From Smithella sp. D17 (GTDB lineage: Bacteria > Desulfobacterota > Syntrophia > Syntrophales > Smithellaceae), in NCBI GenBank assembly GCA_000753945.1, contig JQOA01000226.1:1-24197 (forward strand): 24,197 nt of DNA, read 5' to 3'. A program made the position numbers and the translations under genes. How positions within the stretch are numbered: position 1 is the stretch's first letter; each line of letters begins with the position of its first letter. The notes beneath the pieces were generated by a model that made no database searches, was not told where the DNA came from, and worked only from the letters and a program-made list of their open reading frames with translations. Below are positions 7,449-16,111 of this stretch, in pieces.

Positions 7449-7525
7449 TTTATGGCACCGATTCCATATTAAATTACTGTTTAATTGGCAGCGTGGTGTA
7501 AAGCATCAATTATGAGGAGGACGCA

Positions 7526-7850
7526 ATGAGAATAAGAGTCCTTGGTTGTCACGGTTCACAGCTTCCTGATTATAATACGACAAGTTTCCTCATCGGGCAA
7601 AATGTTTTATTAGATGCCGGAACAGTTACCACAGTCTTAAGCCTTAAAGAACAGATGAAAATAGATTATATTTTAATTACCCATGCTCATCTGGATCACG
7701 GTGGAACTTAAAAAATTGAAAGGCAAAAAACCGGATATTTACCTCTATCACATGAAACCAAGCTATGATGAAGTTATACGTAAAGAAGTGTCGGTAATAA
7801 AAGATAGAAAAATTAACATTATTAAAGATGGTCAAATAATCCGTATTTAA
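7526..7850 (+). pseudogene. cyclic-nucleotide-phosphodiesterase-like MBL-fold gene, internally deleted
   Basis: The first 59 codons encode the N-terminus of a metallo-beta-lactamase-fold hydrolase like class II cyclic nucleotide phosphodiesterases: RVLGCHGSQLPD, TTSFLI, LLDAGT, then the metal motif THAHLDH at the end. The frame then stops at 7709-7711. From 7701 a shifted frame reads on to a stop at 7848-7850 and contains a plausible C-terminus of the same family, IYLYHMKPSYDEVIRKEV. About half of a normal protein (roughly 130 codons between HAHLDH and YHMKP) is missing, so the gene has suffered an internal deletion plus frameshift. A strong Shine-Dalgarno (GAGGAGG) remains. An assembly error is the alternative explanation. 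Confidence 0.75.
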
Positions 7851-7865
7851 ACACTCTCAGAATAA

Positions 7866-9149
7866 ATGAGTAAATTTAATTCTTCTGAATATCTTGCCGG
7901 CTTGAATGTTGATAAGATGCATTTTGGGCTTGCGGCAATTACCGGGCTGCTGTCAAGGCTGGGAAATCCACAAAAATCATATAAAACAATATTGATTGCC
8001 GGCACCAATGGCAAAGGGTCAACTGCGGCAATGACGGCTTCTATCCTGTGCCGCGCCGGTTATAAGGTTGGTCTATATACCTCTCCGCATTTGGTTGATG
8101 TCCGGGAAAGGATTGTCGTCAACGGAAAGAAAATTTCTCGAAAGGAATTTGACCTTATTGCCGGGTATGTTAAAGATAAAAAGAAACAACATGTAACATA
8201 TTTTGAATTTTTAACTGCTGCGGCCCTGGTATATTTTCAGCGCCGGGAAATAGATATTGCTGTTTTGGAGGTCGGTCTGGGTGGAAGGCTTGATGCTACA
8301 AATGTTTGTAATCCGTTGGTTTCAGTGATCACCAATATTGCTTTCGATCATATGGATTATCTTGGTAATACCCTGGAATCAATAACCAGTGAAAAAGCAG
8401 GGATCATCAAGCGAAAAGGCATCTGTGTTACAGCGGTAAAACAAGAAAAAGTTTTAGAAGTTTTGAAAAACGTATGCTGCCAGCGACAAGCAAAACTATA
8501 CTGTCTGGGCAGCGATATAAAAATCAAAAAGCAAAAAAATGGTTCTTTAAACTATCGGGGTCTGCATCGTAACCTGAAAAATTTAATAATTCCTCTGCAA
8601 GGCGATCATCAGTTATCTAATGCCGCGCTGGCGTTAGCGACGATCGAATTTATCGGAAAAAAAGGTTTCAGTGTTGATGATGCGGCAATTTATGCGGGAT
8701 TGAAAAATACACACTGGGAAGGAAGGCTCGAAGTTTTAAAAAATGATCCTTTCTTTCTTCTTGATGGAGCTCACAATCCGGCAGGCATCAGCGCTTTATG
8801 CCGGTCTTTAAAAAATGATTTTTCTTATCGCCGTTTAATTCTTATCTTTGGCGCTCTTGCTGATAAGAACTATCGTCAAATGTTACAAAGAATAATTCCT
8901 CTTGCCCCGTTACTAATATTGACTCAACTAAAAACCAAACGGGCTAAACCGGTGGATGATATTATGGAAACAGTAAAAAAAATGGGCTATCCGGCAATTG
9001 TTACTCAAACTGTGGGAGAAGCAATTGATCGGGCGCAGATCATGGCTAAAAAGCATGATCTTATATGTGCCACAGGGTCATTTTATCTGGCCGGTGAAGT
9101 AAAACAGGCATTTCCTGAAATTGCCTTATGTGATAGTAAAAACCGGTAA
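7866..9149 (+). CDS. folC: dihydrofolate / folylpolyglutamate synthase
   Basis: A 427-residue Mur-ligase-family enzyme that adds glutamate to dihydropteroate and/or folates with ATP in the cytoplasm. Visible motifs: P-loop AGTNGKGST (residues 45-53), TSPHLVDVRERI, EVGLGGRLDATN, the metal-binding FDHMDYLG, the lysine-bearing TSEKAGIIK, and the C-terminal domain start DGAHNPAG. Length is normal for FolC (about 420-430). The ATG has no strong Shine-Dalgarno. It begins 15 bases after the remnant of the broken MBL gene and its 3' end lies close to or overlaps the lptD coding region, consistent with co-transcription. I cannot tell whether it has both activities or one. Confidence 0.95.
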   Translation: MSKFNSSEYLAGLNVDKMHFGLAAITGLLSRLGNPQKSYKTILIAGTNGKGSTAAMTASILCRAGYKVGLYTSPHLVDVRERIVVNGKKISRKEFDLIAGYVKDKKKQHVTYFEFLTAAALVYFQRREIDIAVLEVGLGGRLDATNVCNPLVSVITNIAFDHMDYLGNTLESITSEKAGIIKRKGICVTAVKQEKVLEVLKNVCCQRQAKLYCLGSDIKIKKQKNGSLNYRGLHRNLKNLIIPLQGDHQLSNAALALATIEFIGKKGFSVDDAAIYAGLKNTHWEGRLEVLKNDPFFLLDGAHNPAGISALCRSLKNDFSYRRLILIFGALADKNYRQMLQRIIPLAPLLILTQLKTKRAKPVDDIMETVKKMGYPAIVTQTVGEAIDRAQIMAKKHDLICATGSFYLAGEVKQAFPEIALCDSKNR

Positions 9150-9180
9150 AGAAGATAAAGGTTTAGTCAACAAAAGCAGA

Positions 9181-11664
9181 ATGATGATTGCAATCGGGCA
9201 TAAAAAATTCAAATCTAAAAAAAACAATAATATGTTGTTTGTTGTATGCAATATTTTAAAGATTGATTTAACCATTGCCTTCCTGATTGCGATAATGATT
9301 TTAATTTTCTGCCCCTTAGTTTCTGCTGTTGAGAATCCCGATAATGAAAATTTAGCGAAAATTAAAGTGGACGACGTGAACAAAGACAGTTTCCAGGAAG
9401 TACATCGTACTCAAGGGAAAGTAGTCTTGATTTATAACGAAGATGCGCTCGATGAAGATGATATGGAATTGAATAATAAAAACGATATCATTCCTGTTCA
9501 GGGAGACGCAGTTGTTGAAAACAAAAAAAATGGCAATTCCGCCAGTATTGAAGCGGACAGTATGGATTACGACAACGTTCGTGATGTTTACCATGCCAGG
9601 GGTAAAGTAAGTATGTTTTATAGTGGCGCGGCTCTTTCTGCCGATGATGTAGAGTTTGATAATAAAAATAATGTTGCCACCGCTCAAGGCAGCGCCTTTT
9701 TGAAAATGGGAGAGGATACCTTGCAGGGCGATAAGATTGTTGTTAATACAGAAAACAAAACCGGGGTTGCTTATAAAGCTAGTGCTTTTTACGCAAGAAA
9801 TAATTTTCATGTGAAAGGCGATAAAATCGAAAAGACCGGCGAAAATACATATTTTATTAAACAACCTTCGGCAACAACATGTGATGGCGATAATCCCGAT
9901 TGGCAAATTACCGGCAGCGAAATGAGTGTAACCATCGAGGGTTACGGTGTAATGAAGAACGCCTGGTTTCTTGCGAAATGTTTGCCAATATTCTATTCTC
10001 CGATTCTTCCTTTTCCCGCGAAAACCAAACGTCAGTCGGGATTACTGCTCCCCTATCTTGCCTATTCCAGAGATAAAGACGGTATCGATATTGAGGTTCC
10101 TTATTTTTGGGCGATTTCTCCTCAGATGGATGCTACTTTTTATCAGCGCTATATCGAAAAAAGAGGATTCAAAGAAGGCGCGGAATTCAGATATTATCTG
10201 GGGGAAAAATCATTTGGAACATTTTACGGTGACTACATAGAAGATACACGCCACGTTACTGAAACAACAGATATGGCAACAAGCCGTAACTGGCAGGAAA
10301 TGCACAAACGCTGGTCTTATTATTTTAATCATCAGACAAATTTCGATTCGCAGTTTTATTTAAGAACCGATCTGAAAAAGGCATCAGATAAGTGGTATTT
10401 TAAAGATTTTTCGTCTCATAATTACTACCTTGATAATTATGCCCAGACAGGTGAAGACAATTTTAAAAACGTTTCCTTCAAAGGAGATCAATCACTTCGT
10501 TATCAGGAATCGACCATCCGTGTTTATAAAGGATGGTCTAACTTTAATTTAACAGGAATGATCAATTCCACCGACGATTTTGCAGCCGTCAATAATGATC
10601 AAACTTTGCAGAAATATCCGGAGATAGTTTTGACGGGCATCAAGCAACCCTTTTTAAACACTCCCGTGTATTACGAATTCACAGGCACTTACGATTATTT
10701 ATACCGGGGTGAAGGCCAAAAGGGTCACTACGTTGATTTCTTGCCAACTGTATCGGCTCCGTTTAATATATCCCGGTACGTTAAAATCATTCCGCAGTTT
10801 GCCTTCAAAGAGACATTTTGGAGCAGGGACGACAATCAAACCGATTCAAAAAACAAGACGGCCGATAGAACTGTTTTTAACGCGTCGGTATCTTTAAGCA
10901 GCCAGCTTTCCCGTATATTCAATGTTAATGTAAATGGTTGGGAAAAAGTAAGGCATGAAATAAGACCGGAAATAATCTACTCCTATATTCCAGACGTGAA
11001 TATGGACAATGTTCCCGATTATTATGTGCCTGCTTCATCACCGTTTCCGATGCCCGGTTCAAATCCCTTCGCAACTGTATTCGGTAATGCTTTAACAGAG
11101 CAAAACGCTGTTGCCTGGTCGTTTACAAATACCCTTACCGCAAAAGTAAAGGATGATCATGGCGCATACAGTTATCTGGAATTTCTCCGGCTGAGATTAT
11201 TTCAGATTTACGACATACATGAAGCCAATAAAAGTATGGAAGGCGTTACTCAGGAAAGAAGGCCTTTCTCCGATCTGGGGATAGAGTTTGATCTTACTCC
11301 TCACAAATATTTTTCGTTCATGGCGCGCAACGTATACGATGTTTACGATGGATGGAAACAAACAAATTATGATTTAAATGTCAAGGATTGGCGCGGAGAT
11401 ACGATGACGATCGGTTACCGTTATACTTTAGACTCTATTGAAGAAATCAATCTTTATTTAAAGGCAGTGATCACTGAAAATATTGATGGCACGTTTATTT
11501 CGAAACATGATCTATTTAATTCCAGGACAATAGAGAATACAGTCGGGATTTTTTATCACAAACAATGCTGGGGTATGGGGTTAGATTTAACCGAAACCGA
11601 TGACGACGTCAGGTTTATGTTTAAAATATCGCTGGCCGGTTTGATTAATATGGGAAATAAATAA
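9181..11664 (+). CDS. lptD: LPS-assembly outer-membrane protein LptD
   Basis: An outer-membrane beta-barrel that with LptE inserts LPS into the outer leaflet. From the ATG at 9181 it has 827 residues, close to the family's usual size. The start has a basic stretch, then a hydrophobic segment ending in PLVSA that reads as a signal peptide. Next comes an OstA/LptA-like periplasmic domain with two copies of a repeat 62 residues apart (TQGKVVLIY and ARGKVSMFY, each followed by a run ending in an AQG/VQG-type turn). TTCDGDNPDW and KRQSGLLLPYLAYS mark the join to the barrel, which fills the rest and is rich in alternating aromatic strands. The frame is open back to a TTG at 9121, overlapping folC, but ATG 9181 gives a better N-terminus; ATG 9232 is also possible. 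Confidence 0.92.
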   Translation: MMIAIGHKKFKSKKNNNMLFVVCNILKIDLTIAFLIAIMILIFCPLVSAVENPDNENLAKIKVDDVNKDSFQEVHRTQGKVVLIYNEDALDEDDMELNNKNDIIPVQGDAVVENKKNGNSASIEADSMDYDNVRDVYHARGKVSMFYSGAALSADDVEFDNKNNVATAQGSAFLKMGEDTLQGDKIVVNTENKTGVAYKASAFYARNNFHVKGDKIEKTGENTYFIKQPSATTCDGDNPDWQITGSEMSVTIEGYGVMKNAWFLAKCLPIFYSPILPFPAKTKRQSGLLLPYLAYSRDKDGIDIEVPYFWAISPQMDATFYQRYIEKRGFKEGAEFRYYLGEKSFGTFYGDYIEDTRHVTETTDMATSRNWQEMHKRWSYYFNHQTNFDSQFYLRTDLKKASDKWYFKDFSSHNYYLDNYAQTGEDNFKNVSFKGDQSLRYQESTIRVYKGWSNFNLTGMINSTDDFAAVNNDQTLQKYPEIVLTGIKQPFLNTPVYYEFTGTYDYLYRGEGQKGHYVDFLPTVSAPFNISRYVKIIPQFAFKETFWSRDDNQTDSKNKTADRTVFNASVSLSSQLSRIFNVNVNGWEKVRHEIRPEIIYSYIPDVNMDNVPDYYVPASSPFPMPGSNPFATVFGNALTEQNAVAWSFTNTLTAKVKDDHGAYSYLEFLRLRLFQIYDIHEANKSMEGVTQERRPFSDLGIEFDLTPHKYFSFMARNVYDVYDGWKQTNYDLNVKDWRGDTMTIGYRYTLDSIEEINLYLKAVITENIDGTFISKHDLFNSRTIENTVGIFYHKQCWGMGLDLTETDDDVRFMFKISLAGLINMGNK

Positions 11665-11756
11665 AATTCCCGGTAGCCGGTTATTTACATTTTAATATAG
11701 CATAATAGTATGCGTTCAAATTAACATTTCTGTAAAACGACTCGGTAAAGATATTT

Positions 11757-13283
11757 ATGGATACGTTTATTTTAGCTGCGACCAGTTTCACTATCGCTGT
11801 TTCTCTTATGATTTCCGGCAGGAAGGATCATCTACAGTCTTCTTTCTCCCGCTTATGCGCTGCTGTTTTTATCTCGCAGGCGGCAATTTCCATGGGGGAA
11901 GTTTTTCATTTCGGTTTTTTGCAGAAAATCAGCTATCTCGGAACTCTGGCAATCGCGCCTTTAGCGCTCGGATTTTTCCGTTATCTGACAAGGACCAAGT
12001 CTTTGATTTCTTTGAGGATGTTTGTCTTGTTTATTCTGACAAGTTTGTGCGGAACTGTTTGCGTTTTCACTTCCTTGTCCAACGGAGTTTATTTTAATGC
12101 CGCCATAACATCATACACGCTTTTTGCTCTGGTTTTGTGTTATGCGGCTCTTTGGTGGCACACAAATAAATTGCCTTCCGGAAATGAAAAAAAACGTTTT
12201 GGATATTTACTTTTTGTCTGTCCTATTGCTCTGGTTCCGGGTAATATGCATTTATTGAATTACTGGGGACTTCAATTGCCGGTAGTAAAAGGCGTTGCCT
12301 CATCGGTTTTGCTTTATTTTATTTTGCTGGTTATCGCTTATCCGCAGCTTCGTGAACTGCATGATTTCTTTGCGCGGTGGCTGATAATTTTTGTCAATAC
12401 TGTTACCGGAGCAGTCATTTTTTATTTCGCAGCTTTATTTTTCAACGGCACTCCACCAACCATTATGGGTTTATTACTGGCGGCTTTTCTAATATCTTTG
12501 TCTTTCTCGCCGATGAAGATGATTTTAAGAAAAATATTCAGTTACTTTTATCCGGATAGTAAAGATGTTTTTACCTCTCTTTATGAATTTGACGAAAAAC
12601 TGGAAAGGGAGAAAGCGCTGATGCTGGCGGAAATGGCTCCGGTTGTCGCTCATGAAATCCGTAATCCGCTGGGTTCCATCAAAGGAGCGGCTCAATATCT
12701 GAAATCGGAAGCGTCCACTCAGGAACAACACGAACTCTTGAATGTTATTGTCGAAGGAACGGACAGATTGAACAACGTTGTCAGTCAAATCCTCGATTAT
12801 GCGCGTCCGTACAAACTCAACCTTAAATCTCAAAATATCAACCTGGTTATTAAAAAAGTCATTTCTATTATCGCCGCAAATAAACTGGTAGAAAAAATTG
12901 CCATTGTCCAGGATTTGGATGAAAAACTTCCCGAAGTGGAAGTGGATGAACAGCAATTTATACAGGTAATTTTGAATATAGCGCTAAATGCCATTGAATC
13001 AATGCCGCAGGGCGGCACTTTGACTTTTCGTACGTCCAGTAAGGAATTGGAATCTGAAGGGATGATAATTGTGACTATTCGAGATACGGGAATCGGAATC
13101 AATAATAAAGACATCAAGGATATTTTTAAACCGTTTTTTACGACCAAGGAAAGAGGTACTGGATTGGGGCTGGCCATCTGCCAGAAAATTATTAAAGAGC
13201 ACGGCGGCAGTATAAGTGTTGAATCAATTTCTTTTCAGGGCACTGTGTTTTCCATCAGGCTTAAAGCGATTGCACAGGATTGA
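11757..13283 (+). CDS. NtrB-type membrane sensor histidine kinase
   Basis: A 508-residue membrane kinase. Residues about 1-265 hold around eight hydrophobic segments and no periplasmic or PAS domain, suggesting that the membrane part itself senses. The kinase core follows: HEIRNPLGS with phospho-acceptor His299, an N-box NIALNAIESM, G1 box DTGIGI and G2 box GTGLGLAI. This H-box is that of the NtrB/ZraS subfamily, which pairs with sigma54-activating regulators. The partner regulator starts 46 bases downstream on the same strand. lptD ends 92 bases upstream, which may hint at an envelope-related signal, though the sequence does not show it. What it senses is unknown. Confidence 0.9.
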   Translation: MDTFILAATSFTIAVSLMISGRKDHLQSSFSRLCAAVFISQAAISMGEVFHFGFLQKISYLGTLAIAPLALGFFRYLTRTKSLISLRMFVLFILTSLCGTVCVFTSLSNGVYFNAAITSYTLFALVLCYAALWWHTNKLPSGNEKKRFGYLLFVCPIALVPGNMHLLNYWGLQLPVVKGVASSVLLYFILLVIAYPQLRELHDFFARWLIIFVNTVTGAVIFYFAALFFNGTPPTIMGLLLAAFLISLSFSPMKMILRKIFSYFYPDSKDVFTSLYEFDEKLEREKALMLAEMAPVVAHEIRNPLGSIKGAAQYLKSEASTQEQHELLNVIVEGTDRLNNVVSQILDYARPYKLNLKSQNINLVIKKVISIIAANKLVEKIAIVQDLDEKLPEVEVDEQQFIQVILNIALNAIESMPQGGTLTFRTSSKELESEGMIIVTIRDTGIGINNKDIKDIFKPFFTTKERGTGLGLAICQKIIKEHGGSISVESISFQGTVFSIRLKAIAQD

Positions 13284-13329
13284 AACAATCTGACTTGATT
13301 AAAATTCCAAAGCGTAATAATTAAAAATC

Positions 13330-14694
13330 ATGGAAAAAATTTTAATCGTTGATGATGAACTGAATATGCGGCTGGTGTTATCGGCCATGCTGAAGAAGGA
13401 AGGCTTTGAGATTTCTTCCGCTTCCAACGGACGCGAAGCTCTGCAGATTCTGCAATCAAATAATATGGATGTCGTTATTACCGATTTGAAAATGCCGGAT
13501 ATCGACGGTATGGAATTGCTGACCAGTATCTCCGGACGTCATCCGGAAATTCCCGTGATTATGATTACAGCTCACGGCACAATAGCAACCGCCGTGGAAG
13601 CTCTGAAGAAAGGCGCGTTTGATTATATTACCAAACCATTCGATATTGATGATTTAAAAAACATCATTTCCAAAGCCATTAAAACACGCGCTTTAAAAGA
13701 AAGCGAATTATCTTTGCCGCCGGCTGAAATCGAACGCATAGGCATTATCGGCGTAAGCCCCAAAACCATGGAAGTTTTTGATGCGATCAAAAGGGTTGCC
13801 CAGACAACAACAACGGTTATGATTACGGGTGAAACGGGCACTGGTAAAGAATTGGTTGCCGAAGCTATTCATTACAATTCTCCGCGCAAGAATAATCCGC
13901 TGATCAAACTCAATTGTGCTGCTATTGCCGAAACATTGATGGAAAGCGAACTTTTCGGTTATGAAAAGGGCGCCTACACCGGCGCGGCCATTACCAAGCC
14001 GGGGAAATTTGAACTGGCCCATAAGGGAACTCTTTTTCTTGATGAAGTAGCGGAGATCCCGCGCGAGATGCAGGTCAAACTACTGCGCGTTATTCAGGAA
14101 CAGGAATTTGAGCGGGTCGGCGGATTGCGGACAATTAAAGTCGATGTGCGCATTATAGCCGCCACTAATCAGAATCTTTCGCGTCAGGTGCAGGCGGGGA
14201 GTTTTCGCGAGGATTTGTATTATCGCCTTAATGTATTTCCTATCGATATTCCGCCGCTTAGAGCAAGAAAAGAAGACATTCTTCCGCTCGTTGATTTTTT
14301 TATGGAAAAGTTCAATAAAAAACTGGAACGTTCAGTCAGAATGGAACTTGAAGTGAAGGAAATGCTCTTACGCTATGAATGGCCGGGCAATATTCGCGAA
14401 CTGGAGAATCTCATCGAAAGGATGATGCTTCTGGCAAAGGATAACCGGATTACTCCCGGGGAAGTTCCCGATGAATTCAAAATTTCTCTGGATAAGATTG
14501 CTGCGATGCCAACAGATGACAGCAAAAAACCGTTTAAAGAATACATACGCGGGCACGTAGAGAACGTTGAGCGGCAGATGATTATCAAATACCTTGAGGA
14601 AACTGGTGGTAATGTCACCAATGCGGCTAAGAAAATGGGTCTCAGCCGCAAGGGATTGCAGTTGAAAATGATTAAGTATGACCTGCGCAAATAA
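13330..14694 (+). CDS. NtrC-family sigma54-dependent response regulator
   Basis: A 454-residue activator with three domains. The receiver (residues about 1-120) carries the acidic pair DD at 8-9, phospho-acceptor Asp52 in TDLKMPD and a conserved Lys in TKPFD. The AAA+ domain (about 140-380) has P-loop GETGTGKE (167-174), the sigma54-contacting loop GAYTGA (214-219, the Tyr form of GAFTGA), the Walker B LFLDEVAEIP, and an arginine-finger region. The C-terminal Fis-type helix-turn-helix is at about 425-450 (NAAKKMGLSRKGLQ). It is the partner of the kinase immediately upstream. It would open sigma54 promoters after phosphorylation. Its targets are not shown here, and I saw no convincing GG-N10-GC sigma54 promoter in the window. 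Confidence 0.93.
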   Translation: MEKILIVDDELNMRLVLSAMLKKEGFEISSASNGREALQILQSNNMDVVITDLKMPDIDGMELLTSISGRHPEIPVIMITAHGTIATAVEALKKGAFDYITKPFDIDDLKNIISKAIKTRALKESELSLPPAEIERIGIIGVSPKTMEVFDAIKRVAQTTTTVMITGETGTGKELVAEAIHYNSPRKNNPLIKLNCAAIAETLMESELFGYEKGAYTGAAITKPGKFELAHKGTLFLDEVAEIPREMQVKLLRVIQEQEFERVGGLRTIKVDVRIIAATNQNLSRQVQAGSFREDLYYRLNVFPIDIPPLRARKEDILPLVDFFMEKFNKKLERSVRMELEVKEMLLRYEWPGNIRELENLIERMMLLAKDNRITPGEVPDEFKISLDKIAAMPTDDSKKPFKEYIRGHVENVERQMIIKYLEETGGNVTNAAKKMGLSRKGLQLKMIKYDLRK

Positions 14695-14740
14695 ATAAGC
14701 GAGGTAAAGAATAAGGCGTAATCTAACTCAACTAAATGTA

Positions 14741-14921
14741 GGGCGCATTCCCCGAATGCGCCGAACGGATTGTTCGGGGAACAATCCCTGAGATTGCTTC
14801 GCTCATTATCTTTCCCCGCACCCTTTGCCCGGGGCTTCGGCTCACCGCAAAGACACTACGACAGGGTCTTGAAGGCCGGTATCCATGGTTTTCTGGATGC
14901 CGGATCATGTCCGGCATGACA
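14741..14921. repeat. composite block of palindromic repeats
   Basis: Intergenic DNA packed with hairpins: GGCGCATTC/GAATGCGCC with a CCC loop (14742-14762), GGATTGTT/AACAATCC (14767-14787) and ATGCCGGA/TCCGGCAT with a TCATG loop (14897-14917). A 15-base stretch, GAAGGCCGGTATCCA (14871-14885), occurs identically inside the MITE-like element at 6587-6601. No T-tract follows the hairpins, so they are not clear terminators. It looks like nested or degraded dispersed repeats. Confidence 0.6.
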
Positions 14922-14964
14922 ATGTTTTTGGGGATCATTAATAAATATACTGGGAGGATAAAAA

Positions 14965-15192
14965 ATGAACTTCAAAATAGGCCTGGTTGTTATTCTTGTT
15001 GTTCTTGCTCTAATCTTTGTTGCTCAGAATATAGAAGTAGTCACTGTAAGTTTTTTGTTCTGGGAAATGTCCATGTCGCGCGCTGTGCTGATATTTTTTA
15101 CCTTATTAATCGGTTTCATTATCGGTTGGTTCCTGAACAGTTATCTGTCCTATCGTAAAGATAAAAAAGAATCTTCCGATTTTAAGGTCTAA
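14965..15192 (+). CDS. LapA-domain inner-membrane protein
   Basis: A 75-residue protein with two transmembrane segments (about residues 4-20 and 36-60) and a short basic cytoplasmic tail. The motif FVAQNIEVVTVSFLFWEMSM between the helices is the signature of the LapA/DUF1049 family, in which the first helix is followed by a periplasmic loop with N-x-x-x-V and F-x-F. In E. coli LapA, with LapB, tunes LPS synthesis by controlling LpxC stability. No lapB is adjacent here and this form lacks extra C-terminal length. A good Shine-Dalgarno (GGGAGGAT) precedes the ATG. Confidence 0.85.
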   Translation: MNFKIGLVVILVVLALIFVAQNIEVVTVSFLFWEMSMSRAVLIFFTLLIGFIIGWFLNSYLSYRKDKKESSDFKV

Positions 15193-15412
15193 AGAACAGC
15201 ACAGAAAAGAGCGGCTGATTTTATCCGATGGCCTGGATCCGACGAGCCGAACACAACAAATGAACCTATCTTGCCCCTTATATTTAAAACCCGCACTAAG
15301 CAAATAATTGAACACTTGCAGCAAGTTTAGGGCGACATTTCATAATCGTGATGACATGCAAAAATGAAAGCAATTAACTATAAAGGGCAAAGCATAATTA
15401 CCACAAGGCATT
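15193..15412. other. gene-free stretch before truncated DprA-like gene
   Basis: About 220 bases with no convincing gene, hairpin or promoter. A stop codon at 15395-15397 closes the frame just upstream of the DprA-like ORF, so the missing N-terminus is not recoverable in that frame. A short open run from an ATG at 15364 in another frame has no recognisable product. Confidence 0.4.
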
Positions 15413-16006
15413 ATGACTTTTGGCTCAGGATTCAAAAAATATTACTCGCAAATTATTGCTGGTGATGTTTTAGTATTAAGCACATTCTTTCCAAAAGCAC
15501 CCTGGAAAGCAGAATTAGCAATGGCGCGAAATCCAATTATCTACGGACTTGCAAATGAAATTTATGTTGCTGAATCAGCCGAAAAAGGCGGAACATGGTC
15601 GGGTGTTGTTGACGGATTAAGAAAGGGAAGGAAAATTTATGTACGTCAACCTGAACAAACAGAAAAAAATGCAAATCTTGTTTTAATTCAGAAAGGTGCA
15701 GTTCCTGTTGACTACAACGGCAACGAATTTTCAAAATCTTATAGCTCATTAATAACTGAGCAAATATCACTAGTTCGGGAACCAAATGACAATGATTCAT
15801 TAGAAATGAAAATTCGTTCTGCACTTAATGGCAGAATCTTAAGTGCAAAAGAAATACTTTTTAAAATTGATTTGGACTGGACACCTAACAAATTGAGAGC
15901 ACACTTGAAGAAACTTGACTTTATTGAAGCAGTAAAAGATAAAAGAACAAATCAATACAAGCTCAAAGGTACAACAGACACAACTCAAACAATACTTTTT
16001 ACTTAG
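15413..16006 (+). CDS. N-terminally truncated DprA-like protein
   Basis: A 197-residue ORF resembling only the second half of a DprA/Smf-like Rossmann domain plus a winged helix. The visible parts are FKKYYSQIIAGD, ARNPIIYGLA (like RNRIIAGLS of DprA), AESAEKGGTWSG (like the EA..SGSL segment), a GR-V-P step and LIQKGA. Residues about 125-190 look like a winged helix (ILSAKEILFKIDLDWTPNKLRAHLKKL). The first half, with the SG-A-GID and GG-TIAV motifs of the DNA-binding fold, is absent; an in-frame stop lies at 15395. Codon use is visibly more AT-rich than neighbouring genes, suggesting transfer. There is no clear Shine-Dalgarno. Most likely it is a decaying remnant; a functional short form is less likely. 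Confidence 0.6.
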   Translation: MTFGSGFKKYYSQIIAGDVLVLSTFFPKAPWKAELAMARNPIIYGLANEIYVAESAEKGGTWSGVVDGLRKGRKIYVRQPEQTEKNANLVLIQKGAVPVDYNGNEFSKSYSSLITEQISLVREPNDNDSLEMKIRSALNGRILSAKEILFKIDLDWTPNKLRAHLKKLDFIEAVKDKRTNQYKLKGTTDTTQTILFT

Positions 16007-16111
16007 GACAAAAAGAAAACCATCTGTAAACAATATATTACTGTAATCATATTTTCAGTGGTGCATTGCGACATCCGCCGTAAATCGCATGTCTGGTTGA
16101 CGATTATTTAC

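Noticed and set aside
7294..7515. A 73-codon plus-strand ORF.
   Set aside because: It lies across the nested palindromic repeat (7316-7448), has no Shine-Dalgarno and no recognisable protein pattern.
9121..9180. A TTG start that would add 20 residues to LptD.
   Set aside because: It overlaps folC and precedes no recognisable signal; the ATG at 9181 gives a basic region and hydrophobic signal segment as expected.
15364..15465. A short plus-strand frame from an ATG at 15364, considered as the lost N-terminus of the DprA-like gene.
   Set aside because: It is in a different frame, ends soon after, and shows none of the DprA N-terminal motifs.
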